DNA from: Gammaproteobacteria bacterium
Lineage (GTDB): Bacteria; Pseudomonadota; Gammaproteobacteria; UBA4575
Assembly (NCBI GenBank): GCA_022824965.1
Contig: JAJDYY010000008.1
Span: forward strand, 384,284-448,283
Direction: 5' to 3'
Length of the DNA stretch: 64,000 bases
The notes below the pieces were generated by a model. The model ran no database searches. It worked only from the letters and a program-made list of their open reading frames with translations, and was not told where the DNA came from. How positions within the stretch are numbered: the first letter of the stretch is position 1; each line of letters begins with the position of its first letter. Shown here in pieces: positions 1 through 9,123 of the stretch. Made by a program: the position numbers and the translations under genes.

Positions 1-561
1 CAGACCCCTCGCGAACTGTTCGTACCTGACCAGTATCGCAACCTGGCATTTTCCGACCTGGAGATCCCCCTTTCGAGCGGGCAATACATGATGGCCCCGA
101 AAGTCGAGGCTCGCATGCTTCAGGCGCTGCAAGTCAAGCCGGGCGACAGGATCCTTGAAATCGGGACCGGCAGTGGATTCGTGACTGCCTGTCTTGCCCG
201 ACTGGGCGCTCACGTGGACACTATTGAATGGTTTGAAGACCTGTCGGTGCGGGCACAAAGTACCTTGGGAAAACTGGAAATTGGAAATGCCAGTTTTATT
301 CGAGGCGATGCCATCAGTGAATGTGCTGACAGGCAGTACGATGTGATTGCCGTAACCGCCTCCATGCCCGTATACAGGGATATCTTTGAAACCCGGCTGG
401 CCTTGGGTGGACGGATATTTGTGGTCACGGGAGATGCCCCGGCCATGCAGGCCCAACTGCTGACCCGGGTGGAGCTGCAGGGACTGCATTGCACAACCCT
501 GTTCGAAACCAACCTGCCTCCTTTGGTCGGCCTCGAAGAGTCCAGGGCCTTTCAGCTGTGA
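1..561 (+). CDS. pcm: Protein-L-isoaspartate O-methyltransferase family protein (5' truncated by window)
   Basis: SAM-dependent methyltransferase of the PCMT family, which methylates isoaspartyl residues in damaged proteins; close homologues at this locus may have another substrate. The reading frame is open from base 1, so the true start lies outside the window; the internal ATG at 88 is not the start. Visible residues include the family stretch RELFVPDQYRNLAF, the GQYMMAPKVEARML segment, and SAM motif I (LEIGTGSGFVTACLA). The stop at 559-561 overlaps the ATG of the rhodanese gene (TGATG), which implies translational coupling. This pairing with rhodanese, a TolC-like protein and waaA is a recurrent gammaproteobacterial arrangement. 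Confidence 0.88.
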   Translation, partial: QTPRELFVPDQYRNLAFSDLEIPLSSGQYMMAPKVEARMLQALQVKPGDRILEIGTGSGFVTACLARLGAHVDTIEWFEDLSVRAQSTLGKLEIGNASFIRGDAISECADRQYDVIAVTASMPVYRDIFETRLALGGRIFVVTGDAPAMQAQLLTRVELQGLHCTTLFETNLPPLVGLEESRAFQL

Positions 562-884
562 TGTTTGCGGAATACAGCCCGCTTGAACTGAAAGATCATC
601 TAGAACTTGTCGAGCCCGAGCCGGTGCTTCTGGATGTCAGGGAACCCTGGGAATATGAACGCTGTCACCTTCCCAATACGACGCTGGTCCCCATGAGACA
701 GGTTCCGGGCCTACTGCACGAACTTGACCCTGACCGGGAAATTGTCGTCATCTGCCACCACGGTATACGCAGTCGTGCTGTTGCCGGTTTTCTGGCCAAG
801 CACAATTTTACCAAGGTGATCAACCTTTCCACCGGAATGGACGGATGGGCAAAGGAAGTCGACCCGTCCATGCCCGTGTACTGA
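561..884 (+). CDS. Single-domain rhodanese-like protein
   Basis: About 107 residues, a single rhodanese domain like GlpE, expected to move sulfane sulfur in the cytoplasm. The motif LLDVREPWEYERCHLP (CH2A-type) is followed by the active-site loop CHHGIRSRAVAGFL with the catalytic Cys, then GMDGWAKEVDP near the C-terminus. I chose the ATG at 561, which overlaps the methyltransferase stop; an in-frame ATG at 489 would add 24 residues that lie inside the upstream gene and look unlike the family. The physiological sulfur acceptor cannot be read from sequence. Confidence 0.88.
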   Translation: MFAEYSPLELKDHLELVEPEPVLLDVREPWEYERCHLPNTTLVPMRQVPGLLHELDPDREIVVICHHGIRSRAVAGFLAKHNFTKVINLSTGMDGWAKEVDPSMPVY

Positions 885-912
885 TCCTGCGATACAGAGC
901 TTCGCATACGTC

Positions 913-2247
913 ATGCGCCTGAGTGCCCTGCCCCACTTTTCCATGCTGCTGCTTGCCACGCTGTGGATGGCTGCCCCTGTGCCTGCCGCGGCAAAGGGCC
1001 TGATGGACATGTATGCCCTGGCCAAGCAGCATGATACCGATATCCAGATCGCGGAATCCAGGTACCGGGCGGAGACCCAGAAAAAACCGATTGCCCGTGC
1101 CAACCTGCTGCCTCAAGCCACCCTGAAGGCCAATACAACCGATACCCGACATGAAACCCGGGGACAAACCTTTGGAATCCCTGGAAGAACGGTGGATTTC
1201 AACTCACACGGCTACAGCCTGAACCTCAGCCAGGCGCTGTATCACCGGGACTTCTATGTGCAGTTTCGCCAGGCACAAAACTCCGCTGACAAGGCCAGGG
1301 TCGACCTGGATGCCGCGCACCAGAATCTGATCGTGCGCACGGCCGACGCCTACTTCGATGTGCTTGCCGCACAGGATGCGGTGACATTTCAAAAAGCAGA
1401 GAAAAAGGCCATTGGCCGTCAGCTCAAGCAGGCCAAACAGCATTTTCATGTCGGCATCATTGCGATCACGGACGTACACGAAGCCCAGGCTTCCTATGAT
1501 CTTGCCTCGGTCAAGGAAATCGAGGCACTGAACTCGCTGGAAATTTCCAAAGCCGCACTGGAAGTGATCGTTGCACAACGTATGGACAACCTGTTCCCCT
1601 TGTCAGACCGCATGGAACTGGTTGCACCGGCCCCGAACGACACCGAGGACTGGATCGCCAAGGGCCTGCAACAGAACCTGGCATTGCTGTCAAGCGAGCA
1701 TGCAAGCCGGATTGCACGTCAGGAAGTCAAGTTACAGCTATCACGCCACCACCCGACACTCGACATTGTGGGCTCGTACTCCTATGCCGACACCGGCGGG
1801 ATTTCCGGCCCCCGGGAAATGGAAGACACTCATCTGGGCCTTGAGCTCAGCATGCCGATCTTCCAGGGGGGCAGGACGTATTACAGCACGAAGCAGGCTC
1901 GCCACAATGCCGCGCTTGCACAAAGCGAGTACGAGAAGGTCCGACGCCAGACCATTCAGGATGTGCGCGATGCCTACCTGAACGTGATTTCCGGAATCAG
2001 TCGTGTCAAGGCCCTGGCTACCGCCGTGGAATCCAATGAGGCTGCCGCCCGGGCGGCAGAGGCCGGTTTTCAGGCAGGTACACGCACTTCGGTGGATGTG
2101 CTGCTCGCCGTGCAGGACACTTTTCGTGCCAAGCGGGATCATGCACGCGCGCGTTACGACTACCTGCTGCATACGCTGAAGCTCAAGCAGGCCACGGGAA
2201 CCCTTTCCGTCGATGATTTACTCAAGATTGATGATTGGCTAAATTAG
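913..2247 (+). CDS. tolC: TolC-family outer-membrane efflux/secretion channel
   Basis: A 444-residue outer-membrane factor forming the outer duct of type I secretion or RND/ABC efflux systems. The N-terminus is a signal peptide (hydrophobic LLLATLWMAAPVPAAAK, cleavage after about residue 28), followed by the two OEP repeats: long helices with alternating A/Q/E heptads and beta strands such as LNLSQALYHRDFYVQF in the first half and LELSMPIFQGGRTYYS in the second. The length is normal for TolC (430-490). No membrane-fusion protein or pump is adjacent, so it probably serves partners elsewhere. waaA starts 4 bases after its stop. Confidence 0.85.
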   Translation: MRLSALPHFSMLLLATLWMAAPVPAAAKGLMDMYALAKQHDTDIQIAESRYRAETQKKPIARANLLPQATLKANTTDTRHETRGQTFGIPGRTVDFNSHGYSLNLSQALYHRDFYVQFRQAQNSADKARVDLDAAHQNLIVRTADAYFDVLAAQDAVTFQKAEKKAIGRQLKQAKQHFHVGIIAITDVHEAQASYDLASVKEIEALNSLEISKAALEVIVAQRMDNLFPLSDRMELVAPAPNDTEDWIAKGLQQNLALLSSEHASRIARQEVKLQLSRHHPTLDIVGSYSYADTGGISGPREMEDTHLGLELSMPIFQGGRTYYSTKQARHNAALAQSEYEKVRRQTIQDVRDAYLNVISGISRVKALATAVESNEAAARAAEAGFQAGTRTSVDVLLAVQDTFRAKRDHARARYDYLLHTLKLKQATGTLSVDDLLKIDDWLN

Positions 2248-2251
2248 CCAG

Positions 2252-3520
2252 ATGTCGAAACCGCTTCATCGCACCTCCCTGCGATACAGGGCGCTGATAC
2301 TCCTGCTGGTTCCTGCAGCGATCATTTACACGGTGTACCGGGCTGTGAAAGATGGAGGCTTGCGTTACCTCCTGCAGCGCTTCGGCTTTGGTTACCCGCC
2401 CGTACAGGCCCCCTCTATCCTGATCCATTGCGCCTCGGTGGGCGAGTTCAATGCTGCCAAGCCTTTGATCCTCAGGCTGCAAGACCAGTACCCCGACTAC
2501 CGCCTGGTACTCACCACCAACACACCCACTGCGGCAAAACTGGCATCCGAACAGGCGGGGGAAAGGATCATGCATGTATACATGCCGCTCGATTACCCGT
2601 TTGCGGTCAACCGGTTACTAAGGCGCGTGGTTCCAGTCTGCGTGCTTATCCTGGAAACCGAAATCTGGCCAACGTTGTTTTATCAGGCGGCGAAAAAAGG
2701 TATCGATACGGCCATTGTCAACGGGAGGCTGACAGAAAAGACGCTGCGGGCCAGCAGGTTTTTCAAGAATGAACAGCAGGCATCGCTGAGAAACCTGAGC
2801 CTGATTCTGGCACGATCCGATGACGACCACCTGAGATTTCTGGCTCTTGGAGCCGAACCTCGTACGACGCATGTGGTCGGCAACCTGAAATATGCTGCCG
2901 CCCGGGTTGGCCAGTCTGCCCGCCAAGCTGACTTCAAATCCTCCTTTTTGCTGGCGGTCTCCACACACGAAGACGAGGAACTGCAGCTGGCACAGCACCT
3001 TCCGCTCCTGCGAGAGAAAAATCATCGGCTGGTTATCGCGCCAAGATACCCGGAGCGCAGCAAAACCCTGTGTCATCAGTTACAGCAAGAAAACTGGACG
3101 GTGGCTTTGCACAGTCATCAGGATGGCGCTACAGAGCAAACCGACATCTACATCGTTGACACCCTCGGTCAACTTGACGGGTTTTTCAGTGAAGCCAGCC
3201 TGGTATTTGTCGGTGGCTCACTGATCTCCCGTGGGGGTCACAACCTCCTGGAGCCGGCAGGTTTTGGCAAGTGTACAGTCGTGGGGCCTCATACCGACAA
3301 CTTCGCATTGGAGACGAAAGAACTGAAAGAAGCAGAGGCGGTTGTCCAGGTTTCCGACAACCGGGACCTGGGGCTCCGACTCATGCAGCTGCTGGACAAT
3401 GCGGAAGCACGAAACAAATACGGGGAAAATGCCCAGCAGTTTGTTCAGCAGAAAACCTCTGTGCTCGACCGTTATCTCAAGCATCTACAGCCCATACTGG
3501 ATGCGCCAACTCTCCGCTGA
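2252..3520 (+). CDS. waaA: 3-deoxy-D-manno-octulosonic acid (Kdo) transferase
   Basis: Transfers Kdo from CMP-Kdo to lipid IVA on the cytoplasmic face of the inner membrane; first step of LPS core assembly. At 422 residues it has the normal length. It shows an N-terminal membrane anchor (LILLLVPAAIIYTVYRAV, residues 13-30), the glycosyltransferase-N segment with the catalytic-Glu motif CASVGEFNAAKPL, the LETEIWPTLF motif, and a C-terminal GT-B half with FVGGSLISRGGHNLLEPA. It follows tolC by 4 bases and is probably co-transcribed with it. The Kdo kinase gene about 1.6 kb downstream supports the assignment. Confidence 0.95.
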   Translation: MSKPLHRTSLRYRALILLLVPAAIIYTVYRAVKDGGLRYLLQRFGFGYPPVQAPSILIHCASVGEFNAAKPLILRLQDQYPDYRLVLTTNTPTAAKLASEQAGERIMHVYMPLDYPFAVNRLLRRVVPVCVLILETEIWPTLFYQAAKKGIDTAIVNGRLTEKTLRASRFFKNEQQASLRNLSLILARSDDDHLRFLALGAEPRTTHVVGNLKYAAARVGQSARQADFKSSFLLAVSTHEDEELQLAQHLPLLREKNHRLVIAPRYPERSKTLCHQLQQENWTVALHSHQDGATEQTDIYIVDTLGQLDGFFSEASLVFVGGSLISRGGHNLLEPAGFGKCTVVGPHTDNFALETKELKEAEAVVQVSDNRDLGLRLMQLLDNAEARNKYGENAQQFVQQKTSVLDRYLKHLQPILDAPTLR

Positions 3521-3660
3521 ACTGCGTGGCAGTTTTACGCATCCGGGAATGGCAGGAGCAAGCATCCATATCTCGCAAAGCGGCTGAGCATCGACTTCGG
3601 TTTCAGTAACGTGTGCTTGCAGCGGCAAGCGGTCACCGTGTTGCAATCGGCCGAATCAAT

Positions 3661-3720
3661 ACTTTCAAATAGTCGTGAATTAAATTTCAATCAGTCGTAT
3701 ACTAACTTTCAAATAGTCGG
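3661..3720 (+). repeat. Three direct repeats with exact 22-bp period upstream of the DUF4143 ATPase
   Basis: TTTCAAATAGTCG occurs at 3663 and 3707, and the variant TTTCAATCAGTCG at 3685, so the three copies start exactly 22 bp apart (about two helical turns). A -10-like TATACT at 3698-3703 lies between copies 2 and 3, and copy 3 ends just before the ribosome site. The arrangement looks like an operator bound on one helix face; that function is inference. Confidence 0.6.
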
Positions 3721-3737
3721 CCATTTTGGAGGCTGGA

Positions 3738-4958
3738 ATGTACCCTCGTTTTGTCAAACACCGTATCCATGAGGCATTGGCCGATACCCGGGTTGTTTTC
3801 CTTTGCGGTCCCCGGCAATCGGGCAAGACAACACTTGCACAGCAAATTGCAGGCGATGATATCCCATATTTCACACTGGACGATTCCGCTGTCCTCAAAT
3901 CCGCTTCAGCGGACCCCGTTGGTTTCGTGCGCCGTCTGGATCGGGCGGTCATCGACGAAGTCCACCGGGCTCCCGATCTCATCCTGGCGATCAAAATGGC
4001 GGTGGACGCTGATCCACGGCCCGGGCGGTTTCTGTTGACCGGATCTGCCAACCTGTTGGCGCTTCCTCACCTGGCCGACTCGCTTGCGGGCCGCATGGGG
4101 ATCATTCGCTTGCTGCCCCTGGCCCAGGCAGAACTGCATGCAAGCCAATCCCCGTTTCTGGAACAAGTGTTTGCCGGCGAAGCACCGGACTCCACTAGGC
4201 CGGTGGTTGGCGATGATTTTGTCAAAATTATTCTGGCAGGCGGATACCCTGAAGCACTGGCCCGCTCTGGATCGCGGCGCCTACAGAACTGGCATCTGGA
4301 TTATGTGGAAGCAATCGTCCAGCGCGACGTGTGCGATATCGCACGGGTCGAACAATTGAGTGCCATGCCGAGGCTGTTGCGTGTTCTTGCCGAGCATTCC
4401 GGGCAGCTTGTCAATTACTCCGGCTTCGGGGCAGTACTGGGCATGAACCATGTCACCACACGAAGGTACGTAGACGTTTTTGAAAACCTGTTCATGGTTC
4501 GTACCCTGCAACCCTGGTATACAAACACCTTGAAGCGCCTGACAAAATCTCCCAAGCTGCATTTTCTTGACTCCGGGCTGCTGGCCACGCTGAAAGACCT
4601 CTCGCTGGACCGCCTGAATCGTGAACGGGCACTCTTCGGACCACTGCTGGAAAGTTTCGTTTTTGGCGAACTTCTCAAGCTTGCAAGCTGGTCTGATGAC
4701 CGCTACGCGTTCTCGCACTTTCGGGACAAGGACCGTAACGAAGTCGACCTTGTGATAGAGGACAGACGCGGCCGGGTCGTCGGGATAGAAGTAAAGGCAT
4801 CGGCGACAGTTTCAAAAGGAGATTTTTCCGGTTTGCACCACCTTGCGGCCGCTGGCGGTGACAGGTTCGTCCTGGGCCTGGTTTTGTACGACCATGACCG
4901 GACCGTGCCGTTCGGTGATCGGATGGCTGCGGCTCCGCTCTCGACATTATGGTCTTGA
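3738..4958 (+). CDS. AAA-family ATPase with C-terminal DUF4143 domain
   Basis: About 406 residues. The N-terminal AAA_14 domain has Walker A (FLCGPRQSGKTTLAQQ), Walker B-like AVIDEVHRAP and sensor-like LLTGSANLLALP. The C-terminal DUF4143 half has the NLFMVRTLQPWYTN and PKLHFLDSGLLATL motifs, and a PD-(D/E)xK-like stretch, DEVDLVIE-type: NEVDLVIEDRRGRVVGIEVKA (E/D...ExK). Such proteins are widespread and poorly understood, and are often scattered or horizontally acquired. I chose ATG 3738, with GGAGG at 3728-3732, over the TTG at 3726. It is a single-gene unit bracketed by LPS genes and preceded by the 22-bp repeats. No cognate partner is visible. Confidence 0.8.
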   Translation: MYPRFVKHRIHEALADTRVVFLCGPRQSGKTTLAQQIAGDDIPYFTLDDSAVLKSASADPVGFVRRLDRAVIDEVHRAPDLILAIKMAVDADPRPGRFLLTGSANLLALPHLADSLAGRMGIIRLLPLAQAELHASQSPFLEQVFAGEAPDSTRPVVGDDFVKIILAGGYPEALARSGSRRLQNWHLDYVEAIVQRDVCDIARVEQLSAMPRLLRVLAEHSGQLVNYSGFGAVLGMNHVTTRRYVDVFENLFMVRTLQPWYTNTLKRLTKSPKLHFLDSGLLATLKDLSLDRLNRERALFGPLLESFVFGELLKLASWSDDRYAFSHFRDKDRNEVDLVIEDRRGRVVGIEVKASATVSKGDFSGLHHLAAAGGDRFVLGLVLYDHDRTVPFGDRMAAAPLSTLWS

Positions 4959-5124
4959 AATCCGGGACCCGTATGAACTTGGGCCTGTTTGTGGCGGTAT
5001 GCTGTTTGCAGCCTACAAAAGACAGAGAAGTGAATTGATGCCAAGGGCCAACCAAAAACTTGCGTGGACAAGAAACCTGTCGGGCTTGTCGAACTTCACC
5101 AAAGATTCGACAGATTAATCCATA

Positions 5125-5862
5125 TCAGTCTGTGCCATATCCTTCCAGAAACGATCTGAAATCCTGTCCGGAATAATGAAATGAAGGCTCCCTTTCTTTG
5201 AGCTTGGACAGTGAGCGCTGCAACCTGGATAAATTCCTTTGCGCTGCACCACGGGCTGATTTACCAACTCTCGCCCGGTCAAAGTCAACCAGGTACACGG
5301 TCTCTTCTTCTCCTAGCAGAACATTGTGTGCGTTCAGGTCAGCATGATTGCAGTTGTGATCATGAAACCGCCTGATCACGGCACCGATTCTGCGCCAGGT
5401 ATCCGCCGAGAGAGGATTTTCCGTTAGCCTGAAACTCAGTGACTGTGTCTCCGGGATAAGCCGGGTCACAATGTCCGCCCGGTAGGTGAGGCCTTCTTTT
5501 CGTACACGCGCGGCCACCGGGGCCGGCACCGGCAGGTCCAACTGCCGCAGGGTGCACAGGGTCTGCAGTTCTCCGATGGCCCGGGTCCTGTGCAGCCCAC
5601 ACCAGAGATAGCTGTCGCGGATGAATTTGGCGATTGCACCTCCACGGTAGTAATGTCGCAAAACCAGCTGCTGCCCATGGTAGGTAAACAGGTGCAGCCC
5701 CTGGCGCCCTTTGATGTCGGAGGGCAACAGTCGCTCGTAGTGCAGGGAAGGATTCGATGAAAGGAATTCAGGACAAAACAGATCCACCTGAAATTCAGAA
5801 AACAGGCTTTTGTTGTAGGCAACAATATCGTTACCATAGTGTTTGAATTCAAGCGAATCCAT
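5125..5862 (-). CDS. kdkA: 3-deoxy-D-manno-octulosonic acid kinase
   Basis: Phosphorylates the Kdo residue of Kdo-lipid A at O-4 using ATP, in the cytoplasm or at the inner membrane. The 245 residues match the KdkA/WaaP fold: a Gly-rich/Lys region around LRHYYRGGAIAKFIRDSYLW, the catalytic loop NHADLNAHNVLL (HxDxxxxN) and the metal-binding VYLVDFDRARVG. The start is ATG 5862; a GTG at 5868 is possible. It is divergent from the GT9 gene, with about 40 bases between starts. Single-Kdo LPS with KdkA is typical of Haemophilus-like and several other gammaproteobacteria, in agreement with waaA nearby. Confidence 0.88.
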   Translation of the reverse strand: MDSLEFKHYGNDIVAYNKSLFSEFQVDLFCPEFLSSNPSLHYERLLPSDIKGRQGLHLFTYHGQQLVLRHYYRGGAIAKFIRDSYLWCGLHRTRAIGELQTLCTLRQLDLPVPAPVAARVRKEGLTYRADIVTRLIPETQSLSFRLTENPLSADTWRRIGAVIRRFHDHNCNHADLNAHNVLLGEEETVYLVDFDRARVGKSARGAAQRNLSRLQRSLSKLKEREPSFHYSGQDFRSFLEGYGTD

Positions 5863-5906
5863 GGACACTGCTTTTGCGGTCGTACATCGGCTTCAACTCA
5901 CTCGAT

Positions 5907-6947
5907 ATGGGCAGCTCACCAACATCCATTTGTATTTTGCGACTCTCCTCGATTGGAGATGTCGCGCATATGGTACCGGTAGCACGCACGATCCAGAAAT
6001 ACTGGCCGGATACTGAACTCACCTGGATCATCGGAAATCACGAGGCCAAACTGGTTGGTGACATTCCTGGAATTGAGTTTATCAAGTTTGACAAGACAAA
6101 GGGGCTGGGCAGCTATCAATCCATTGCCCGCCAAATCCGGCGCCGCAAGTTTGACGTACTGCTCTGCGCCCAAGTCTCACTCAGAGCCAACATCCTCAGT
6201 ACAATTATCGATGCGGACCTGAAACTGGGGTACGACAAGGTGCGCTCCAAGGATCTGCACTCCCTTTTCGTTCACCAGCACATCAAGCCGGTGCCGCAGC
6301 AGCATGTCCTGGACAGTTTTTTCAGCTTCATCGAACACATCGGATTGCCGGACCGTGACTTGCGCTGGGACTACGTCATCCCGGAGGATGCCCGCCAATT
6401 TGCAAAGATGAACCTGGCAGAGGATCGCTTCAAGGTGATCATCAGTCCCTGTTCAAGCCACCCGCTGAGGAACTGGCGGGCGGAACGCTATGCGGCAGCG
6501 GCCGACCATGCCATCCGCTCACTCGATGCCCAGGTCATCCTCTGCGGCGGGAAATCCCCAACTGAAATTCAAATGGGACAGGAGATCGAGGCCTGCATGC
6601 AAATGAAGGCCACAAACCTGATTGGCAAGGACACTTTGAAGAAATTCCTCGCCCTGCTGCAGGCCGCAGATGTCATCATCTCACCAGACTCCGGTCCCGC
6701 ACATATGGCGGCCGGCCTGGGTACGCCGGTCATCGGACTTTATGCGGCGAGCAACCCCAGGCGCAGCGGCCCTTACTTGAGCCAGCAATGGTGTGTGGAC
6801 AAGTATAGTGTCGCGGCACAGGCCTTCAAAAACAAATCCGGAAATGAATTAAAATGGGGAACAAAGCTGGAATATCCGGGGGTCATGGATCTGATCACCG
6901 TTGATGAAGTGGTTTCCAAGCTGGACAGCCTGCACAATCATCAATAA
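5907..6947 (+). CDS. Glycosyltransferase family 9 (LPS heptosyltransferase-like)
   Basis: About 346 residues with the ADP-heptose:LPS heptosyltransferase fold (GT-B). N-terminal ILRLSSIGDVAHMVPVARTI is the classic GT9 start, and the C-terminal half carries VIISPDSGPAHMAAGLGTPVIGLY, the family donor-site motif. It probably adds heptose to Kdo or the inner core (WaaC-like), consistent with kdkA divergent and hldE (ADP-heptose synthesis) later in the window. I selected ATG 5907, which puts the first beta strand close to the N-terminus; ATG 5874 would add 11 residues. Exact acceptor specificity cannot be assigned. Confidence 0.85.
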   Translation: MGSSPTSICILRLSSIGDVAHMVPVARTIQKYWPDTELTWIIGNHEAKLVGDIPGIEFIKFDKTKGLGSYQSIARQIRRRKFDVLLCAQVSLRANILSTIIDADLKLGYDKVRSKDLHSLFVHQHIKPVPQQHVLDSFFSFIEHIGLPDRDLRWDYVIPEDARQFAKMNLAEDRFKVIISPCSSHPLRNWRAERYAAAADHAIRSLDAQVILCGGKSPTEIQMGQEIEACMQMKATNLIGKDTLKKFLALLQAADVIISPDSGPAHMAAGLGTPVIGLYAASNPRRSGPYLSQQWCVDKYSVAAQAFKNKSGNELKWGTKLEYPGVMDLITVDEVVSKLDSLHNHQ

Positions 6948-6970
6948 CCCATTAAGAGCGAACTCACACC

Positions 6971-7360
6971 ATGGACAACATCAATGTGCCCATCTCCCCT
7001 GGAGAACTGCTAGATAAAATCACCATACTGGAGATCAAGGCGGAAAAGATCAGAGACAGTGAAAAGCTGCGCAACGTTGAAACCGAGTTGGATCTGCTAT
7101 CAAGTACCTGGGAACAATCTTCCATGTACAACAGCACGGTGATAAAACTTAGGCAATCCCTTAAGGAAACAAACCTGGTGCTATGGGATATTGAAGACAG
7201 GATACGTATCAAGGAAGCAGAAAAAGAATTTGATCAGGAATTTGTGGAGCTGGCGCGCTCTGTATATCAGCAGAATGACAAGCGTGCAGCTACCAAGAAG
7301 GAAATCAACAAGCTACTCGATTCGAACATCATGGAAGAAAAGTCGTATGCAGAGTACTGA
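6971..7360 (+). CDS. DUF6165-like small protein of LPS gene clusters
   Basis: 129 residues, acidic and highly helical, starting MDNINVPISPGELLDKITIL and continuing with charged coiled-coil-like helices (EIKAEKIRDSEKLRNVETEL). I recognise the N-terminal I/V-P-(I/V)-S-x-GEL-x-DK-ITILEIK pattern as that of DUF6165, small proteins commonly placed next to glycosyltransferases in LPS clusters; function unknown. It lies 23 bases after the GT9 stop and is probably in the same transcript. No signal peptide or membrane segment is visible. Confidence 0.65.
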   Translation: MDNINVPISPGELLDKITILEIKAEKIRDSEKLRNVETELDLLSSTWEQSSMYNSTVIKLRQSLKETNLVLWDIEDRIRIKEAEKEFDQEFVELARSVYQQNDKRAATKKEINKLLDSNIMEEKSYAEY

Positions 7361-7588
7361 CAGATTCATCTGAACAAGGCCAAGGTCCTTGCAAGTCAAG
7401 AAATCGGTATATTCTGTTACTCGGGGCAATCTCTTTCCGAGAGGTTTGCACATTGATGCATCTGATACAAAATTTACCAATCTTGTAATAGCAGCAGTCG
7501 ACAACGACCACAAGAAAGTGTGTCTTCCTTGGACAGGTGTTGCACTAAGACCAACATGGCACAATAGAAATCACCAATCAAAACAGTG

Positions 7589-8754
7589 ATGGGATTAATG
7601 CAGATGTATTCCATAATAGACAGGTGGGCTCTGGGAATTCGAAGAAGCCAACAACGTATCGCCCTCTCTATTAGTCGCTACCTCTTAAATCTCAGGACAG
7701 ACCTCCCAAAAGCCTATAACCCAAAAGACACGCAAAAAATTCTGATTTTAGTGCCGGACGCTATCGGAGAATGTTTAATGGCCACCGTTTTTATGAATGT
7801 GGTCAAGGCACACCGACCTGATATTGAAATTACAGTAGCTAGTGGCTCAACAGCCGAGACTAGCCTTGCCGGATGTGGTGCATTGGATCAATTCATTGCT
7901 ATTGACGAAACGGCAAGGCCCAAGCAACGATTGAAACTTTTGGCAGATGAAATCGAACAAAAAAAAATCAATTTTGTCTTGTTGTAGAGATGCGAAAAAA
8001 GCTGAATCCGAGAATATTGACATGCCTTGCATGCATCAAGGCTAGACACTACCTTGGATATGGCAAGCATAGCTACAAGATTTTTGATTTGAATGTATCC
8101 CACAGCCCGACGTTACATGCATGGGAGCGTTGGTTCAATGCAGCCAAAACTGTGATAGGGTATCCAAGCCTCCAGAAACCAGATCGCCCTCATAAAATCT
8201 TTTCCCTTCCTTCTGACAAGGACGTTGAATCTAAAATTGACACCTGGCTTGAAGAAAATACTGACATTAACACTAGTCACCGCATCCTGCTTAATTTCTA
8301 CGCCAAAGCAAGAAATCGCTCGTTTCGCTACAGCGAAGCTATGAAAATTTTGCGTCTATGGCGAGCTAGATACCCCAACCACTTATTGCTGTTACTCGCA
8401 GTTCCAGGGTTCGAAACCGATGTTGAGAAGATGGTTGCTGAAATGGATACACAGCAAGTCATGACTACCCCCTATCCTCTCCTATTGGTCACTTCTATTG
8501 CCTTAGCCCGTCGTGTCGACCTGGTTTTTACGCCTGATACAGGCATGGTGCATATCGCATCAATCCTAAATGCTCCAGTGATCGCAGTATATAGGGACGA
8601 TCGCGAGAATTTTGAGCACTGCAAACCTTTAAGTAGCTGTCAGGGTGTAATTTTTACGCGCTCGCCAGTCTCTCCACACGACCGTGTACATGTTCATGAG
8701 TTCGACAAAAATGAGTTAATGGTGCACGTAGAAAGGCTATTACGTATTGACTAA
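7589..8754 (+). pseudogene. GT9-family glycosyltransferase, frameshifted at an A9 run
   Basis: Two adjacent reading frames make one GT9 protein. The first (to 7987) begins with the family N-terminus ILILVPDAIGECLMATVFMNVV. The second (from about 7966 in the -1 frame, through MRKKLNPR) holds the middle and the donor-site motif VFTPDTGMVHIASILNAPVIAVY. The junction is an uninterrupted run of nine A at 7959-7967; reading it with a -1 shift gives a continuous protein (KKNQFCLVVEMRKKLNPR) that fits GT9. It may be a pseudogene, a sequencing error, or expressed through transcriptional slippage on A9. ATG 7589 is chosen over GTG 7586. AT-richer than the 0-7 kb genes. Confidence 0.75.
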
Positions 8755-9123
8755 CTTTTCTTTCAAGTATGGCGGCCAAGTATCGATTAAATCCTATACC
8801 ACGTTTGCGGGACACGATCTCTACAATACATTTGAAACTCCTTCCTGGCACGTCCTAGGCCATCGTACTGAAGAGGTCTGATAATTGCTTTATCCCAACT
8901 GTGTGTCCATGCAGCTTAAGCCAGAAGCCCCGATTTACATAACAGAAGTTTGGCCTCAGTGATCTTGTTAGTACTCCTACAAAAATGCCTACCCTATCCT
9001 CGGCGCACTCTTGCCCTTTGTAGTAAACTCTACTTGCAATAAATGTCTCCTGCGCCAAGCCTCAGAGTTAGGTTAAGGAATTCTATCTGCACACTTCTAA
9101 CAAACATGCAACGGCAAATCTAG
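8755..9123. other. Non-coding gap with possible degraded coding remnant
   Basis: A 369-base stretch between the GT9 pseudogene and the sugar dehydrogenase. On the minus strand a 67-codon open frame (8855-9058) runs to a stop and similar-looking codons continue past it, which could be the decayed end of a transferred gene. I recognise no family in it and see no RNA gene or clear terminator. Confidence 0.3.

Noticed and set aside
7389..7589. 66-codon open frame between the DUF6165-like gene and the GT9 pseudogene
   Set aside because: No ribosome site, no recognisable domain and overlap with the next start; kept as non-coding.
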